DNA from: Owenia fusiformis | Taxonomy: Eukaryota > Annelida > Polychaeta > Sabellida > Oweniidae | Reading direction: 5' to 3' | Assembly (NCBI GenBank): GCA_903813345.2 | Contig: CAIIXF020000008.1 | Span: 9,761,278-9,825,277, forward strand | DNA length: 64,000 bases | Part shown: one piece after another, positions 48,366 through 61,200 of the stretch | Numbering within the stretch: position 1 is the stretch's first letter | Layout: each line of letters starts with the position of its first letter | Notes under the pieces: model-generated | The model's input: only the letters and a program-made list of their open reading frames with translations | Database searches by the model: none | What the model was told of the DNA's origin: nothing | Program-made: the position numbers and the translations under genes

Positions 48366-48530
48366 ATACATGTTGCCATTTTTGTTGTTATTTTGCATAT
48401 ACTTTGTAATGCTGAGTGCAGCCTCTGCCCTGTCATTTTTAAGCTAATATTGTAAAGTAAAATAAAGAAACCAAAAACTAAAAAAATCACGTATTAGGAG
48501 AACTAACAGAATTGGTGTACCATGAGCCCC

Positions 48531-48740
48531 TAATTGACTAGAATATTTAAGAAATATAGACCGAAAAGCAGTGGTCATATTGTCGAATACACCCAGCAGG
48601 GCTAGGCACAAACATTTTCGAAAGCGTTTGTGCCTAGCCCTAAGGGGTGTATTCGAAGATATTACTCCTGCTATGAGGTCTATATTACGATTCGAACATG
48701 AAAACTCACCAAAATGTTTCGAATATTCATCATGGACCGC
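48531..48740. repeat. Foldback hairpin, about 200 nt
   Basis: GGGCTAGGCACAAAC (48599-48613) and its exact complement (48626-48640) form the core. The outer arms tgtcgaatacaccc/ggggtgtattcga and atatagacc/ggtctatat extend the fold with mismatches. No target duplication was resolved. Confidence 0.75.
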
Positions 48741-48844
48741 CATTACTACGACCCAACGTTATGACATCACACATTACGCGTATTACCAGGGGTATTGATC
48801 GCGAATATACCCGGCTGAAATGTTGACTTTGTTTACAGTTTATA

Positions 48845-49440
48845 CAGGGTGTCAAATAAGTTCTGTCCCCCCCCCTCTACAGCCAAAACCAAGATATATG
48901 GTACCAAGTGTGATCATTGGAAAGGTCTTAGAAAGTTACGTTGATTAGCATATATCCGACACATGTCAATCAATCTCACAAATTTTTACATTGTATCAAT
49001 TGAGGTGACCATAGGCCCAGAAACATGGCAATTTGGCATATTTTGCAGGATTTTAAGAATCGTCAAAAGACCTGAAGATGACTACATATGTAAATGGCAA
49101 TGAATTTAACCAATCTCTGGGTCGGGTTAGATGTGTAGAAAATAGAGGTGCAAGGAAAGTGGTGAAAACCTTTTTTGTAACAAGTGGAATGTGAAAAAGG
49201 TTAACTTTTTGACGTTTTTCTGAGGTCATATCCTTTTAATTTTGACGCAAAAAGCTGCTTAAATGAGGGTATGCTAAATATAAAGGACATCATGAAAATA
49301 TAGGTGAATTTCATCCAAAATACTTGAGAGTTGATGACTTAACATAACTTTAGATGATCTTTCCAATGGTATATCACACTAGGTACCTTCTATTAAGGTT
49401 TTAGCTGTAGCAGGGGGGACGGGACTTATTTGACACCCTG
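48845..49440. mobile_element. MITE with CAGGGTGTCAAATAAGT ends and TA target, 596 bp
   Basis: Perfect 17-nt inverted ends (48845-48861 and 49424-49440) are flanked by TA on both sides. The inverted similarity goes on for about 100 nt (ggtaccaagtgtgatcattgg against ccaatggtatatcacacta). It is non-coding, of Tc1/mariner-like type. Confidence 0.85.
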
Positions 49441-49442
49441 TA

Positions 49443-49960
49443 GAAGGCGTGAATAGAGTCATGTTCGAATGTCAAATAAAACCCTCTAGAAAGAGAGAGT
49501 TCTTACATTTTGGCGAGCACCCAAGAGACTTGTATCTAAACAATACTCTATATCTTACAAAAGATTTGTGAGATTTGCCAAGGTGAGCGAAGAGTCGAAA
49601 TGCACTGATGATTATTTTTTAATATAGCATTCCTCATTTTTTCTTAACTAGTTCAATCAATCTCGTATAACCAGTGTTGATCACCACATAAATACCAAAA
49701 TAGCTATGGTCAACTTGTCAATTGTTTCATGCTTGACATGTACCAGTGTTTTGCAAAATCCATAGATTACAGTACTCAATCTGCTTTGATTGATTTTACT
49801 GAACTAGTAAACCAATAATCAGAATCACATTACAGCATTGCAGCATTGCCTGCTCCTCAGATTCTCTCAAAATGGAGCTAAAGTATCGATAAGTCTGTTA
49901 TCACATAAAAGTACATGCTTATTTGATATACCAAAATAGTTATTATTATTATTATTAGCT
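49443..49960. other. Intergenic DNA, no feature recognised
   Basis: AT-rich sequence without coding similarity or clear repeat structure. Confidence 0.5.
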
Positions 49961-49969
49961 CATTAGCTC

Positions 49970-50001
49970 ACATGGTGAGCTTTTGCAATCGCTCACTTGT
50001 C

Positions 50002-50036
<35 letters not shown>

Positions 50037-51550
50037 CCGTCAACAATAGTGGCACGTTTTAAAACCTCTGTCAATAAGATTCCTGTTTTAAGTTATTTCT
50101 GTTCAACATCAATACAGAAAACTCCCCTATGACTCCTGGTTCAAAAGCTCGCCTATTTTCAAAATGGCCGCCATTTTTGTCTCGCGAAATTCACTTTTGA
50201 CTGGCACGTTTTAAAACCTCTGTCGATAGGATTCCTGTTTTAAGTTATTTCTGTTCAACATCAATACAGAAAACTCCCCTATGACTCCTGGTTCAAAAGC
50301 TCATCTATTTTCAAAATGGCGGCCTTTTTTGTCTCACGAAATTCACTTTTGACCCTTTTCAAATAATTTCAGGTGTCCTACATTGTAAAAATCTGTGTCA
50401 ATGTAAAGAGTAGATATATGAAATAATTTTGTTACAAAAAATCAGCGAAAAATTATATCTATTTTTTTATTTTCAGCCATTTTGGTTAACATTGATTTGT
50501 CCATCTGACTTGTGAAATCCACTTTTCCATCAACAACAGTGGCACGTTTTAAAACCTCTGTTGATAGGATTCCTGTTTTAAGTTATTTCTGTTCAACATC
50601 AATACAGAAAACTCCCCTATGACTCCTGGCTCAAAAGCTCACCTATTTTCAAAATGGCCGCCATTTTTGTCTCGCGAAATTCACTTTTGACCTATTTCCT
50701 AGCTTTACAAATAATTTTAAGTGTCCTACATTGTAAAAATCCATGTCAATGTAAAGAGTAGATGTATGAAATAATTTTGTTACAAAAAATCAGCGAAAAA
50801 TCATATCCATTTTTTTTATTTTCAGCCATTTTAGTTAACATTGATTTGTCCATCTGTCTCGCAAAATCCACTTTTGGACCATTTGCCTTAAACCTTCTGT
50901 CGATAGGATTCCTGTTTTAAGTTAATTTTGTTCAACATCAATACAAAAAACTCCTATGACTCTTGGTTCAAAAGCTCGCCCATTTTCAAAATGGTCACCA
51001 TTCTTGTCTCGCGAAATTCACTTTTGGCCCATTTCCTAGCTTTACAAATAATTTCAGCTGTCCTGCATTGTAAAAAGCCATGTCACTGTAAAGAGTAGTT
51101 GTATGAAATAATTTTGTTACAAAAAATCGGCAAAATATTATATCTCAGTTTTTTTTTATTTTCAGCCATTTTAGTTAACATTGATTCGTCCATCTGTCTC
51201 TCAGTCAGTCCAAAAAAGTGGCAAGTTTTAAACCTCTGTCAACACTTTTTAAATCCTCTGTAGATAGGATTCCCGATTTAAAATAATTTTGTTCAACATC
51301 AATAAAGAAAAAAAACCTGTGACTCCTGCTTCAAAATCTCGCCTAATTTCAAAATGGCCACCATTTTTGTCTCGGGAAATTCACTTTTGGCCCATTTCCT
51401 AGCTTTACAAATAAGTTCAGGTGTCCTGCATTGTAAAAAGCCATGTCTTTGTAAAGAGTAGTTGTATGAAATAATTTTGTCACAAAAAATCTGCAAAAAA
51501 TTATACCCGTCTTTTTATTTTCACTTTTGAGCAACACCATGTGAGCCCAG
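49970..51550. repeat. Tandem repeat array, about 340-bp units
   Basis: It opens with gctcacatggtgagc and (gtctgtccgtcc)n. The phrase gataggattcctgttttaag followed by gttcaacatcaatacagaaaa and caaaatggccgccattttt recurs starting near 50070, 50225, 50560, 50895 and 51255. The first step is about 155 bp; the rest are about 335-360 bp. It closes with gagcaacaccatgtgagcc, an inverted echo of the opening. No coding frame. Confidence 0.75.
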
Positions 51551-51633
51551 TACCCACGGTACTAATTTTTTTACTATACTGTATTAGTAACTCATAATCA
51601 AGTCGTGTGTATTGTGTGTATTGTATGTTTTGA

Positions 51634-52500
51634 AATGAAAAGTCAGACTAGAATGGACTGAATCACATGTCAAAAATATGAAATGGGCATACATAGACTA
51701 ATACAAAGGAAATAAGTATGTGTCTAGTGGCCGAGTCACGGGACAAGGTTATGCTTTTTTGTTATTCAAATAAATGTATAGTGGAAATAATTATCCCATT
51801 AAAAGTTCAGTGGGATCAGAGACATATAGAAATATGTTTTATATGTCTCTGGTGGGATAAAGAGAATGCCTCTGTCTGTCTGGGCAATAATTCAAATACC
51901 ATTGGCCTGATATTGTTTATGCTATTTTAAGTATTTTTGCTGTTGCTCAAAAAGTTGTAGACAGATTTTTGATATTATATGTGAATAATTAGAAGCATGA
52001 CACAGGCCATCCAACTGGCCTGCATTTTGCGTATTTGTCACACATTAGCTGAAGAAATTGAAGTCACGCCATCTTTTTTTGTGTGACAGAATATGTCACT
52101 CAAATACGCATTTTACCTGATAATTGTCATGAAAAAATATTTCTTTAGAAAAAAAAACAAACGCTGAAGAAAAATAAATGCATTTCGCTTGGAAATTTCA
52201 CAGGAATGCCGTATATGTCACGCATTTACCTCGAAAAAAGATAAAGATAAAACGATTTTGTTAAAGTTTTATGTTTGAAACAATACACATTTTCTTTTGG
52301 CAATTTGCCTTAAGCTCAATATGTTAGCCCTTTTGAAAAAGGATGCCATTTGTACATGTTTATTTTACATTTTTTGTCAGAAGTTAAACAGTTCTAGAAT
52401 GATTATGTTAATATATACATGTATATATAAATATTTAATGGGATTTGCTACAACATGGCTGGTTTATATTACTATATCCAAATTACACTTAAAAATTGGC
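51634..52500. repeat. Low-copy repeat, partner of 38612-39560
   Basis: Matches 38612-39560 at both ends. A small hairpin insertion (agagacatata...tatatgtctct, 51822-51853) and a reversed fragment of the CAGGCCTGTCAAC element (52003-52250) interrupt it. Confidence 0.65.
52003..52250. mobile_element. Fragment of the CAGGCCTGTCAAC element, reversed
   Basis: Reads cattttgcgtatttgtcac and gctgaagaaattgaagtcac, the complement of the right end of the two complete elements. The terminus is mutated (caggccatccaact). Confidence 0.7.
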
Positions 52501-52616
52501 TGAATGTCTCTTCTATACTAGTCTTGGCTATATCCATATTTTCTAGAAGTCAGTCAATTGATGTTGGCTTGATAGTCCTATATGGTCATATCTAAGCAAT
52601 TGCATTTTTATCGATC

Positions 52617-53990
52617 AGAAATAGCTTTGTGAGTTGATGATCACGAAATCTCATCAAAAAATGGGTAGTTTTTGAGGTCTGGATGTATAGAATTTGTGCT
52701 AAGACTTGTCCAAAGCATGCACTGGCTCCCATTATGGCATGGCATATGGTAGAAGAAGGGACCTAACTGCCTCTTATTTTGTTCATTTTGTCATTTCACT
52801 ATTAGTAATAGCCTTTTTGAGTTAATAATCAAGAAATCTCATCCAGAATGTGTAGTAATTGAGGTTTCCATGTGTAGAATTTCATTTCAAATCAGTGTGA
52901 GCACACTTCATCTATACCATACTATAGGCAATAGGCATGGTATATGCTAGGAGGAACTTTAAATTATACTCATCATTTTGATTGATTGTCTATTTTCACT
53001 ATAAAGAATAGCCTTTATGAGTTGATAATGAAGAAATGTTTTCCAGAATATAAGAGTTCTTGGGATCAATCACCATGCAACATGTAGAATTGTGTTAAAT
53101 AGTCTATGGTATGGTAGAAGAAGTGCCCAATGGCTCATATTTCTTTTAATTGTCTTTTTATTTCACATTTGGAAAGAAGTCTTTGTGGGGTGATGACTAT
53201 AAAGAAATGTTAACAACAAATGGATGATTTTAGGATTTGATGTAGGCTGGTACAGAAATATTGTGATATAGATTGTCTATAAAGTATTTATCCTCTGACT
53301 GTGAGCATACATGATGTATGACAGAATTAAGAAAGTACTTCATTGCTCATAATTCTTTCTAATTTACACTTCACTAATATTAGAAAGCATTCTTAAGTTG
53401 TAAGTAAGAAAGCTGGTCTAGAATGGGTGATTTTTGAGGACTTCACATAATAATTTTGTTAAAATTATCTCAAACATGTATTGGCTGCCTGAATATGTTA
53501 GACGAAGAGACTTAATTGCTCACATTATTTCTCCTATGTCTCCAGTCTTTTTTGACCACTAGAACTAGCTTCTTTGGTATCTGATAATCAAGAGATCTTA
53601 TCCACAATGGCTGTTTTTAACGGGATTTATAATAGAAGTTTGTTTTGAATTGTCTAAAGCAGGACATTTGCTGCCTGGCATGCATGACACTGTCTGTATA
53701 AGCCTATAGACATCATGAATGGTATATATTTTATGGTAGAATAAGGGACTTGATTGCTCATATTCCTACCCATTCCAGTTGTCTATACTACTTTTACTAT
53801 TAGAAATAGCCTAGCCTTTTTGAGTGATGAGGAAGAAACATTAACAAAATAGGGAATATTTGAGGGATTGATACGTTGAACCTTGTTAAAATTGCATAAG
53901 TGATGAAGTAGGACATGTAGAAGATGGGCATTCATAGGCTAATTCTATTCCTATCAGAAGTGACTTAGCTATGTGAAGTTGTTGCAGAAT
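52617..53990. repeat. Seven degenerate tandem repeats (about 197 bp) in the histone spacer
   Basis: Copies begin at about 52617, 52804, 53005, 53175, 53382, 53561 and 53802. Each has a version of agaaatagcctttttgagtt, then aatcaagaaatctcatcca, a gtagaattttgtt.aaattgtc phrase and tggtagaagaagggactt. Spacings run 170-241 and average 198 bp. The same array is in unit 2 from about 58953. Confidence 0.75.
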
Positions 53991-54093
53991 CGTGGAAAAA
54001 TTCAGTGATAGCCATTCCCGAAGACAATACAAGCACAATTTGAAAGAGACCCTAGATAACACACTAGACATGCACACAACTATTCATAATTAT

Positions 54094-54543
54094 CTAAATT
54101 TCTCTTTTGTAAGATAATGGTGGTCCTGAGAAGGACCTTGTGGTTGTTGTTTGAAGTTGTCGCCGCTTATGCTTTGCTGGCCTTGCTCTTCTTGGGGAGA
54201 AGTACAGCCTGGATGTTGGGGAGGACACCTCCTGGGCGATGGTGACACCTCCGAGAAGTTTGTTCAATTCCTCGTCGTTGCGGACAGCCAACTGAAGATG
54301 ACGGGGGATGATTCTGCTTTTCTTGTTGTCACGGGCAGCGTTACCGGCCAACTCCAAGATCTCAGCAGCTAAGTACTCGAGAACGGCAGCCAAGTAGACT
54401 GGGGCACCAGCTCCCACACGCTTGGCGTAGTTTCCTTTGCGAAGAAGACGATGGATTCTTCCAACTGGGAACTGAAGTCCAGCCCTGGTGGATCGGCTCT
54501 TTGCCTTTCCCTTTGCTTTTCCTCCTTTACCGCGTCCAGACAT
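54094..54543 (-). CDS. H2A: Histone H2A, unit 1 (frameshifted as assembled)
   Basis: Core histone, intronless, read from 54543. Residues up to LLGGVTIAQ are identical to the copy at 60525-60902. A single missing T (ctcctggg here, ctccttggg in unit 2, near 54230) then shifts the frame, and the open frame runs past the normal stop (54167-54169) into the 3' stem-loop. The rest of the gene, the stop and the stem-loop are intact in the shifted frame. Because similar one-base losses occur all along this unit, a sequence error is more likely than a real mutation. It is divergently paired with H2B. Confidence 0.85.
   Translation of the reverse strand: MSGRGKGGKAKGKAKSRSTRAGLQFPVGRIHRLLRKGNYAKRVGAGAPVYLAAVLEYLAAEILELAGNAARDNKKSRIIPRHLQLAVRNDEELNKLLGGVTIAQEVSSPTSRLYFSPRRARPAKHKRRQLQTTTTRSFSGPPLSYKREI
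54122..54137 (-). terminator. Histone 3' stem-loop of H2A, unit 1
   Basis: On the minus strand it reads GGTCC-TTCTCA-GGACC followed by ACCA, the stem-loop that binds SLBP. A purine-rich CAAAAGAGA downstream element (complement of about 54101-54110) follows, the likely U7 site. There is no poly(A) signal. Confidence 0.93.
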
Positions 54544-54839
54544 GATCGATTGTGTGATTGCTTCGAAAGTTCAAAGTAAAATGATCGAAAAAATCCAAAT
54601 TCCCTTTTATACTCCTAGAGTGGATTCAGACTGCAGAAAAACTGGCCACTCGCGAAGCTGGTATCTCGCTATTGGTTGAATTTTAGAGCGCTTAAAAATC
54701 GGCCAATCAGCGACGACTAGTATCGTTGAAAGTCGAGTTTTTCTGCAGCCAGAATCCACTAATTTGCATACGGTTTTCATATAAATACATTTCGCTCCGA
54801 CCTGGCCATTTATTACTCGAGAAATCTCAGTACTTCAAA
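54544..54839. promoter_or_regulatory. Divergent H2A-H2B promoter, unit 1
   Basis: It is nearly symmetrical. TATA for H2A is at 54605-54611 (complement) and for H2B at 54780-54787. CCAAT boxes point each way (54671-54675 complement, 54703-54707). The shared element GTGGATTCAGACTGCAG lies at 54620-54636 and, inverted, at 54743-54759. A perfect ATTTGCAT octamer sits at 54762-54769, the well-known H2B promoter site. Confidence 0.88.
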
Positions 54840-55277
54840 ATGGCACCCAAAGCAGCAAGCAAAGGAAGCAAGAAGGCGGTCAAGTCTAAAAGACCAGCCG
54901 GAGGAGACAAGAAACGCCGAAGGAAGAGGAGAGAATCCTACAGCATCTACGTGTACAAAGTCATGAAGCAAGTGCACCCCGACACTGGAATTTCCAGCAA
55001 GGCCATGAGCATCATGAACAGCTTCGTCAACGACATCTTCGAGCGTATCGCCGGGGAAGCATCTCGTCTCGCCCACTACAACAAGCGATCCACCATCACC
55101 AGCAGAGAGGTACAGACCGCCGTACGTCTCCTTTTGCCCGGTGAGTGGCTAAGCACGCCGTCAGCGAGGGCACCAAAGCCGTCACCAAGTACACCAGCTC
55201 CAAATAAACTGTCTCAGTTTATACCTAAAACACAAGGTCCTCTCAGGACCACCTTTTACTTACAAAAGAGATATTAG
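54840..55277 (+). CDS. H2B: Histone H2B, unit 1 (frameshifted as assembled)
   Basis: Intronless core histone starting [14 protein letters not shown], identical to unit 2 (61201-61569) up to LLLPGE. One T is missing near 55146 (gagtggc here, gagttggc in unit 2), so the last 23 residues are read out of frame and the open frame extends to 55277 instead of stopping at 55205-55207. The in-frame ATG at 54726 gives a longer open frame but lies in the promoter, upstream of the TATA box. The frameshift is probably a sequence error. Confidence 0.85.
   Translation: MAPKAASKGSKKAVKSKRPAGGDKKRRRKRRESYSIYVYKVMKQVHPDTGISSKAMSIMNSFVNDIFERIAGEASRLAHYNKRSTITSREVQTAVRLLLPGEWLSTPSARAPKPSPSTPAPNKLSQFIPKTQGPLRTTFYLQKRY
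55236..55250 (+). terminator. Histone 3' stem-loop of H2B, unit 1
   Basis: GGTCC-TCTCA-GGACC with ACC after it. The loop is one T shorter than in every other copy here, again at a doubled base. Downstream CAAAAGAGA at about 55262. Confidence 0.9.
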
Positions 55278-56335
55278 CATTTATGAATTATTATTATTTA
55301 TCTATAGGCTAAGAGGCCGAAGTAGGCCTATCATATTATTATTATTTTGTCACGTCCGTCTGGAATAGCGTTATGAAGGCTTATGTGTGCTGGGACCAAC
55401 ACAAAAAGATGTTAGTCCCAGGTGTGTGTGTGTGTGAATGAGGAAATATGTAGGCCTATGTTTGGCATGCCCCGACATCAGTTTTCACTGATAGGTCTCA
55501 ATATAGCCCAGGACTAGTATGCTTACAATATATTGCTCGCGACAGTGTCTATGTTTATTTCATTGATATTTCACTTTAGTTTAAAAGCCCCTGTAGCCTA
55601 CCCCGACTCAGAAATTCACAAACTAATATTCCGACTTATACTGTCGTGTGAATGATTCTTTTAGCCCGGTTCACCCATTTTTCTTGGGTAGGCCTATCGT
55701 CGGAAAGCTATCGTTGCTAGCTGGATGGGGGTGCCATCAATTTAGAAATCCGTTAAGAAACAACGGAGCTAGAGACGGAAAACCAGTGACATTTCTAAAA
55801 GTCAGTTTAGAGTCGAAAAGGTGGATTGGCGCTGCAGGAAACCGACCAATCAGAATGCTAGATTTCTCAGTATTCTTAAGTGAATCTTCAGATTCTCAGA
55901 AACGACTTCACGCTCGAATTTCACCTATCTATCGCTAACGGATCGCTTTGACATTGATACCATCGGGAAGCTGGTATCGCCAGCTTCACGGTGACATTAT
56001 TCTCTCAGAAATCGACCGAGAAACGGCGGAGAAAATGACCGATAAGTGCCATTTCTAAAACGTCGAGTTTGGAGACCTAAAAGTGGATTGGCGCTGCAGG
56101 AAAGTCGACCAATCAGAACGCAGCATTTCTTATGTGAAACTTGAAATTCGAGAAATCGTCTTTACCCTCAATTTTAGCCATTTTTTCGCAATCTGACCAC
56201 TACCAAAGTGGTACCATCAGAAAGCTATCGTTACTAGCTAAAGGGTGGTCTTATTTATTTAGAAATCCACCGACAGACGGTTGAGTTATGGACCGATACG
56301 TGCCATTTCTTAAACAGCCAGTTTAGATCAGAAAA

Positions 56336-56350
<15 letters not shown>
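55278..56350 (+). repeat. H2B-H4 spacer with three tandem promoter-like modules
   Basis: From about 55690 the spacer repeats a module of about 257 bp: a ccatttctaaa.c..cagttt.ga segment, then aaaaGTGGATT..G.CTGCAG, then in the first two modules CCAAT (55846-55850, 56109-56113). The element occurs at 55821-55837, 56083-56099 and 56336-56350. Only the last module is followed by the H4 octamer, TATA and gene. The first 400 nt of the spacer contain a short GT run (about 55421-55434) and no gene. Confidence 0.7.
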
Positions 56351-56838
<488 letters not shown>

Positions 56839-56865
56839 ACAACCCATCGACAACAACAAACACAA

Positions 56866-56881
56866 GGTCCTTCTCAGGACC
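56866..56881 (+). terminator. Histone 3' stem-loop of H4, unit 1
   Basis: GGTCC-TTCTCA-GGACC followed by ACC, 28 nt after the stop. A purine-rich AAGGGAGAAA follows at about 56893. Confidence 0.95.
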
Positions 56882-56904
56882 ACCTTTCTTACAAGGGAGA
56901 AATT

Positions 56905-57484
56905 TTTAAGTTTATGAATAGAGCTCTAACATTAAAATTAGATCTACGACTTGTTTGTGTGTGTGTGTGTGTATTGTAACTTACTATGTATGGATGTGAA
57001 TGAATGATATTTGAAATGGTAGATCGTAGAGCTACTTTGACTGCCTGCCTGCAAATGCATAGCCCAGTTATAATGCCCAGGTCAAAATGTATTATAATAG
57101 GGTTTATGTGTTAGATGTTCATAGTCTGATAGCCTCTATATTGTCTTCCCCGTAGAATCAGGTGAACAGTCCCGTCAAATGCTGGATATCTGGCCGATGA
57201 ATGCGTGTTGAAAGACTAATAACGTTCAGTTGAAAATTACCCCCTACATGCATTTTCTCGAAAACACACGGTCGCTTTGAACGCCGTTTTTCACCTAAAG
57301 TTCGACGTCTGATCTCCGTAAATCATATCTTATTAGATAGAACTTTCAATTATCTTCAAGATGAGTACCGACATGGCGACGTTAGTCTTTAGGAAATGAG
57401 GAAAATTAGCAATTTTCTAAGAGTGGTAGGGCAAAAAATCATTTTCGTTTCAACATTTTGTTTTGCGACACTTTGGCCTAAAAA
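56905..57484. other. H4-H3 spacer, unit 1
   Basis: It contains a GT microsatellite (about 56953-56971) and no gene. The same sequence is in unit 2 (63270-63850). Confidence 0.7.
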
Positions 57485-58107
<623 letters not shown>

Positions 58108-58134
58108 GAAGCCGACTTCTCTCAACACACACAA

Positions 58135-58150
58135 GGTCCTTCTCAGGACC
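58135..58150 (+). terminator. Histone 3' stem-loop of H3, unit 1
   Basis: GGTCC-TTCTCA-GGACC then ACC, 28 nt after the stop. CAAAAGAGA follows at about 58162. Confidence 0.95.
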
Positions 58151-58169
58151 ACCTTTTACTTTCAAAAGA

Positions 58170-58834
58170 GACATAGATGTTTATGAATTAATTGTAGCCT
58201 AAGCTTGCCGTTGTGTGATTGTGTACCGTGTGTGTGTTTGTGGTTTGAAAATTATAAACTTAATTCACAGGCTATAACGAGAGTTATAGAAAGCAACCTA
58301 AATATCCGTCTAGCATTCTTATCTGCCCTAGTTGTCAAGATGTTTCAAAGATCAAGGCTAGGTTAGAGGAACAGTGGTTGTGCTAGGCTGCCCGATTGTG
58401 TTATGATAGACAGTTGTTCTTGCATGTGGTAGGGTATGCACATTCGTGATGCTTTAATCAATAGTTATGATACGCGATGCACTGCCACTGATGTACGTGC
58501 CAGCGATTCCATGACACACCATGGTGCAATGTGGGGGGGGGAGAGATGGTTGGTTCGATGTTACAATAACTATCATGTTGATGTTTTGGCTGCCTTAAAG
58601 TACATTTTCGATTTACCTGACATCTTTCTTTAAAGAGTGAAGCTCACTATTATTACAGGGAATCAACCAGGCTGTTGGATGCAGATGGATGGCTTGGGGA
58701 AGTTTTGTCAGGAGTTTGATTGTTTTTACCTGTTTGTCTTGTGAATGAACAGCATACAACAAGATTAATTATTAGGTCTAGACCCAAACAAACAATAGGC
58801 AAACAATGTAGTGACAAGGCAGTTTAATTTGAGC
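58170..58834. other. H3-to-next-unit spacer
   Basis: No gene is seen; in particular there is no H1. Short open frames (such as 58436-58633) have no histone-like lysine content. A run of eight G occurs near 58532-58539. Confidence 0.65.
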
Positions 58835-60479
58835 TGAATGTCTCTTCTTATACTAGTCTTGGCTATATCCATATTTCTAGAAGTCAGTCAATTGATGTTG
58901 GCTTGATAGTCACTATATGGTCATATCTAAGCAATTGCATGTTTTATCGATCAGAAATAGTCTTTGTGAGTTGATGATCACGAAATCTCATCAAAAAATG
59001 GGTAGTTTTTGAGGTCTGGATGTATAGAATTGTGCTAAGACTTGTCCAAAGCATGCACTGGCTCCCAGTATGGCATGGCATATGGTAGAAGAAGGGACCT
59101 AACTGCTCTTATTTATGTTCATTTGTCTATTTTCACTATTAGGAATAGCCTTTTTGAGTTAATAATCAAGAAATCTCATCCAGAATGTGTAGTAATTGAG
59201 GTTTCCATGTGTAGAATTTCATTTCAAATCAGTGTGAGCACACTTCATCTATACCAATACTATAGGCAATAGGCATGGTATATGCTAGGAGGAACTTTAA
59301 ATTATACTCATCATTTGGATTGATTGTCTATTTTCACTATAAAGAATAGCCTTTATGAGTTGATAATGAAGAAATGTTTTCCAGAATGATAAGAAGTTCT
59401 TGAGGATTCAATCACCATGCAACAAGTGTAGAATTGTGTTTAAATAGTCTATGGTATGGTAGAAGAAGTGACCCAATGGCTCATATTTCTTTTAAATTGT
59501 CTTTTTATTTCACAATTTGGAAAGAAGTCTTTGTGGGGTGATGACTATAAAGAAATGTTAACACTAAATGGATGGATTTTAGGATTTGATGTAGGCTGGC
59601 TACAGAATAATATTGTGATATAGATTGTCTATAAAGTATTTATCCTCTGACTGTGAGCATACATGATGTATGACAGAATTAAGAAAGTACTTCATTGCTC
59701 ATAATTCTTCTAATTTTACACTTCACTAATATTAGAAAAGCATTCTTAAGTTGGTAAGTAAGAAAGCTGGTCTAGAATGGGTGATTTTTGAGGACTTCAC
59801 ATAAAGAATTTTGTTAAAATTATCTCAAACATGTATTGGCTGCCTGAATATGTTAGACGAAGAGACTTAATTGCTCACATTATTTCTCCTATTTCTCCAG
59901 TCTTTTTTGACCACTAGAAATAGCTTCTTTGGTATCTGATAATCAAGAGATCTTATCCACAATGGCTGTTTTTAACGGGATTTATAAATAGAAGTTTGTT
60001 TTGAATTGTCTAAAGCAGGACATTTGCTGCCTGGCATGCATGACACTGTCTGTATAAGCCTATAGACATCATGAATGGTATATATTTTATGGTAGAATAA
60101 GGGACTTGATTGCTCATATTCCTACCCATTCCAGTTGTCTATACTACTTTTACTATTAGAAATAGCCTAGCCTTTTGAGTTGATGAGGAAGAAACATTAA
60201 CAAAATAGGGAATATTTGAGGGATTGATACGTTGAACCTTGTTAAAATTGCATAAGTGATGAAGTAGGACATGTAGAAGATGGGCATTCATAGGCTAATT
60301 CTATTCCCTATCAGAAGTGACTTAGCTATGTGAAGTTGTTGCAGAATCGTGGAAAAATTCAGTGATAGCCATTCCCGAAGACAATACAAGCACAATTTGA
60401 AAGAGACCCTAGATAAACACACTAGACATGCACACAACTATTCATAATTATCTAAATTTCTCTTTTGTAAGATAATGGT

Positions 60480-60495
60480 GGTCCTGAGAAGGACC
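60480..60495 (-). terminator. Histone 3' stem-loop of H2A, unit 2
   Basis: Minus-strand GGTCC-TTCTCA-GGACC with a downstream CAAAAGAGA complement. Confidence 0.94.
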
Positions 60496-60524
60496 TTGTG
60501 GTTGTTGTTTGAAGTTGTCGCCGC

Positions 60525-60902
60525 TTATGCTTTGCTGGCCTTGCTCTTCTTGGGGAGAAGTACAGCCTGGATGTTGGGGAGGACACCTCCTTGGGCGATG
60601 GTGACACCTCCGAGAAGTTTGTTCAATTCCTCGTCGTTGCGGACAGCCAACTGAAGATGACGGGGGATGATTCTGCTTTTCTTGTTGTCACGGGCAGCGT
60701 TACCGGCCAACTCCAAGATCTCAGCAGCTAAGTACTCGAGAACGGCAGCCAAGTAGACTGGGGCACCAGCTCCCACACGCTTGGCGTAGTTTCCTTTGCG
60801 AAGAAGACGATGGATTCTTCCAACTGGGAACTGAAGTCCAGCCCTGGTGGATCGGCTCTTTGCCTTTCCCTTTGCTTTTCCTCCTTTACCGCGTCCAGAC
60901 AT
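60525..60902 (-). CDS. H2A: Histone H2A, unit 2
   Basis: Intact core H2A of 125 residues, [20 protein letters not shown] to [11 protein letters not shown]. The acidic-patch stretch ([20 protein letters not shown] and NDEELNKLL) is complete. The tail has no SQ(E/D) motif near its end, so it is canonical and not H2A.X, and it is not H2A.Z. It reads from 60902 leftwards and shares a 298-nt divergent promoter with H2B. Confidence 0.97.
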   Translation of the reverse strand: MSGRGKGGKAKGKAKSRSTRAGLQFPVGRIHRLLRKGNYAKRVGAGAPVYLAAVLEYLAAEILELAGNAARDNKKSRIIPRHLQLAVRNDEELNKLLGGVTIAQGGVLPNIQAVLLPKKSKASKA

Positions 60903-61200
60903 GATCGATTGTGTGATTGCTTCGAAAGTTCAAAGTAAAATGATCGAAAAAATCCAAATTCCCTTTTATACTCCTAGAGTGGATTCAGACTGCAGAAAAA
61001 CTGGCCACTTCGCGAAGCTGGTATCTCGCTATTGGTTGAATTTTAGAGCGCTTAAAAATCGGCCAATCAGCGACGACTAGTATCGTTGAAAGTCGAGTTT
61101 TTTCTGCAGCCAGAATCCACTAATTTGCATACGGTTTTCATATAAATACATTTCGCTCCGACCTGGCCATTTATTACTCGAGAAATCTCAGTACTTCAAA
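60903..61200. promoter_or_regulatory. Divergent H2A-H2B promoter, unit 2
   Basis: Same layout as unit 1: shared element at 60979-60995 and, inverted, 61104-61120; octamer ATTTGCAT at 61123-61130; TATA boxes for each gene; two opposed CCAAT boxes. Confidence 0.88.

Noticed and set aside
50048-51540. CRISPR-like array
   Set aside because: Eukaryotic context, units of about 340 bp with no short repeat/unique spacer pattern.
54726-54839. Upstream ATG extending H2B by 38 codons
   Set aside because: The stretch contains the octamer and TATA box, and the H2B N-terminus MAPKAASKG starts at 54840.
54813-55076. Antisense open frame over H2B (also 61174-61518) and + strand frames over H2A
   Set aside because: Shadows of the histone genes; no promoter or independent motif.
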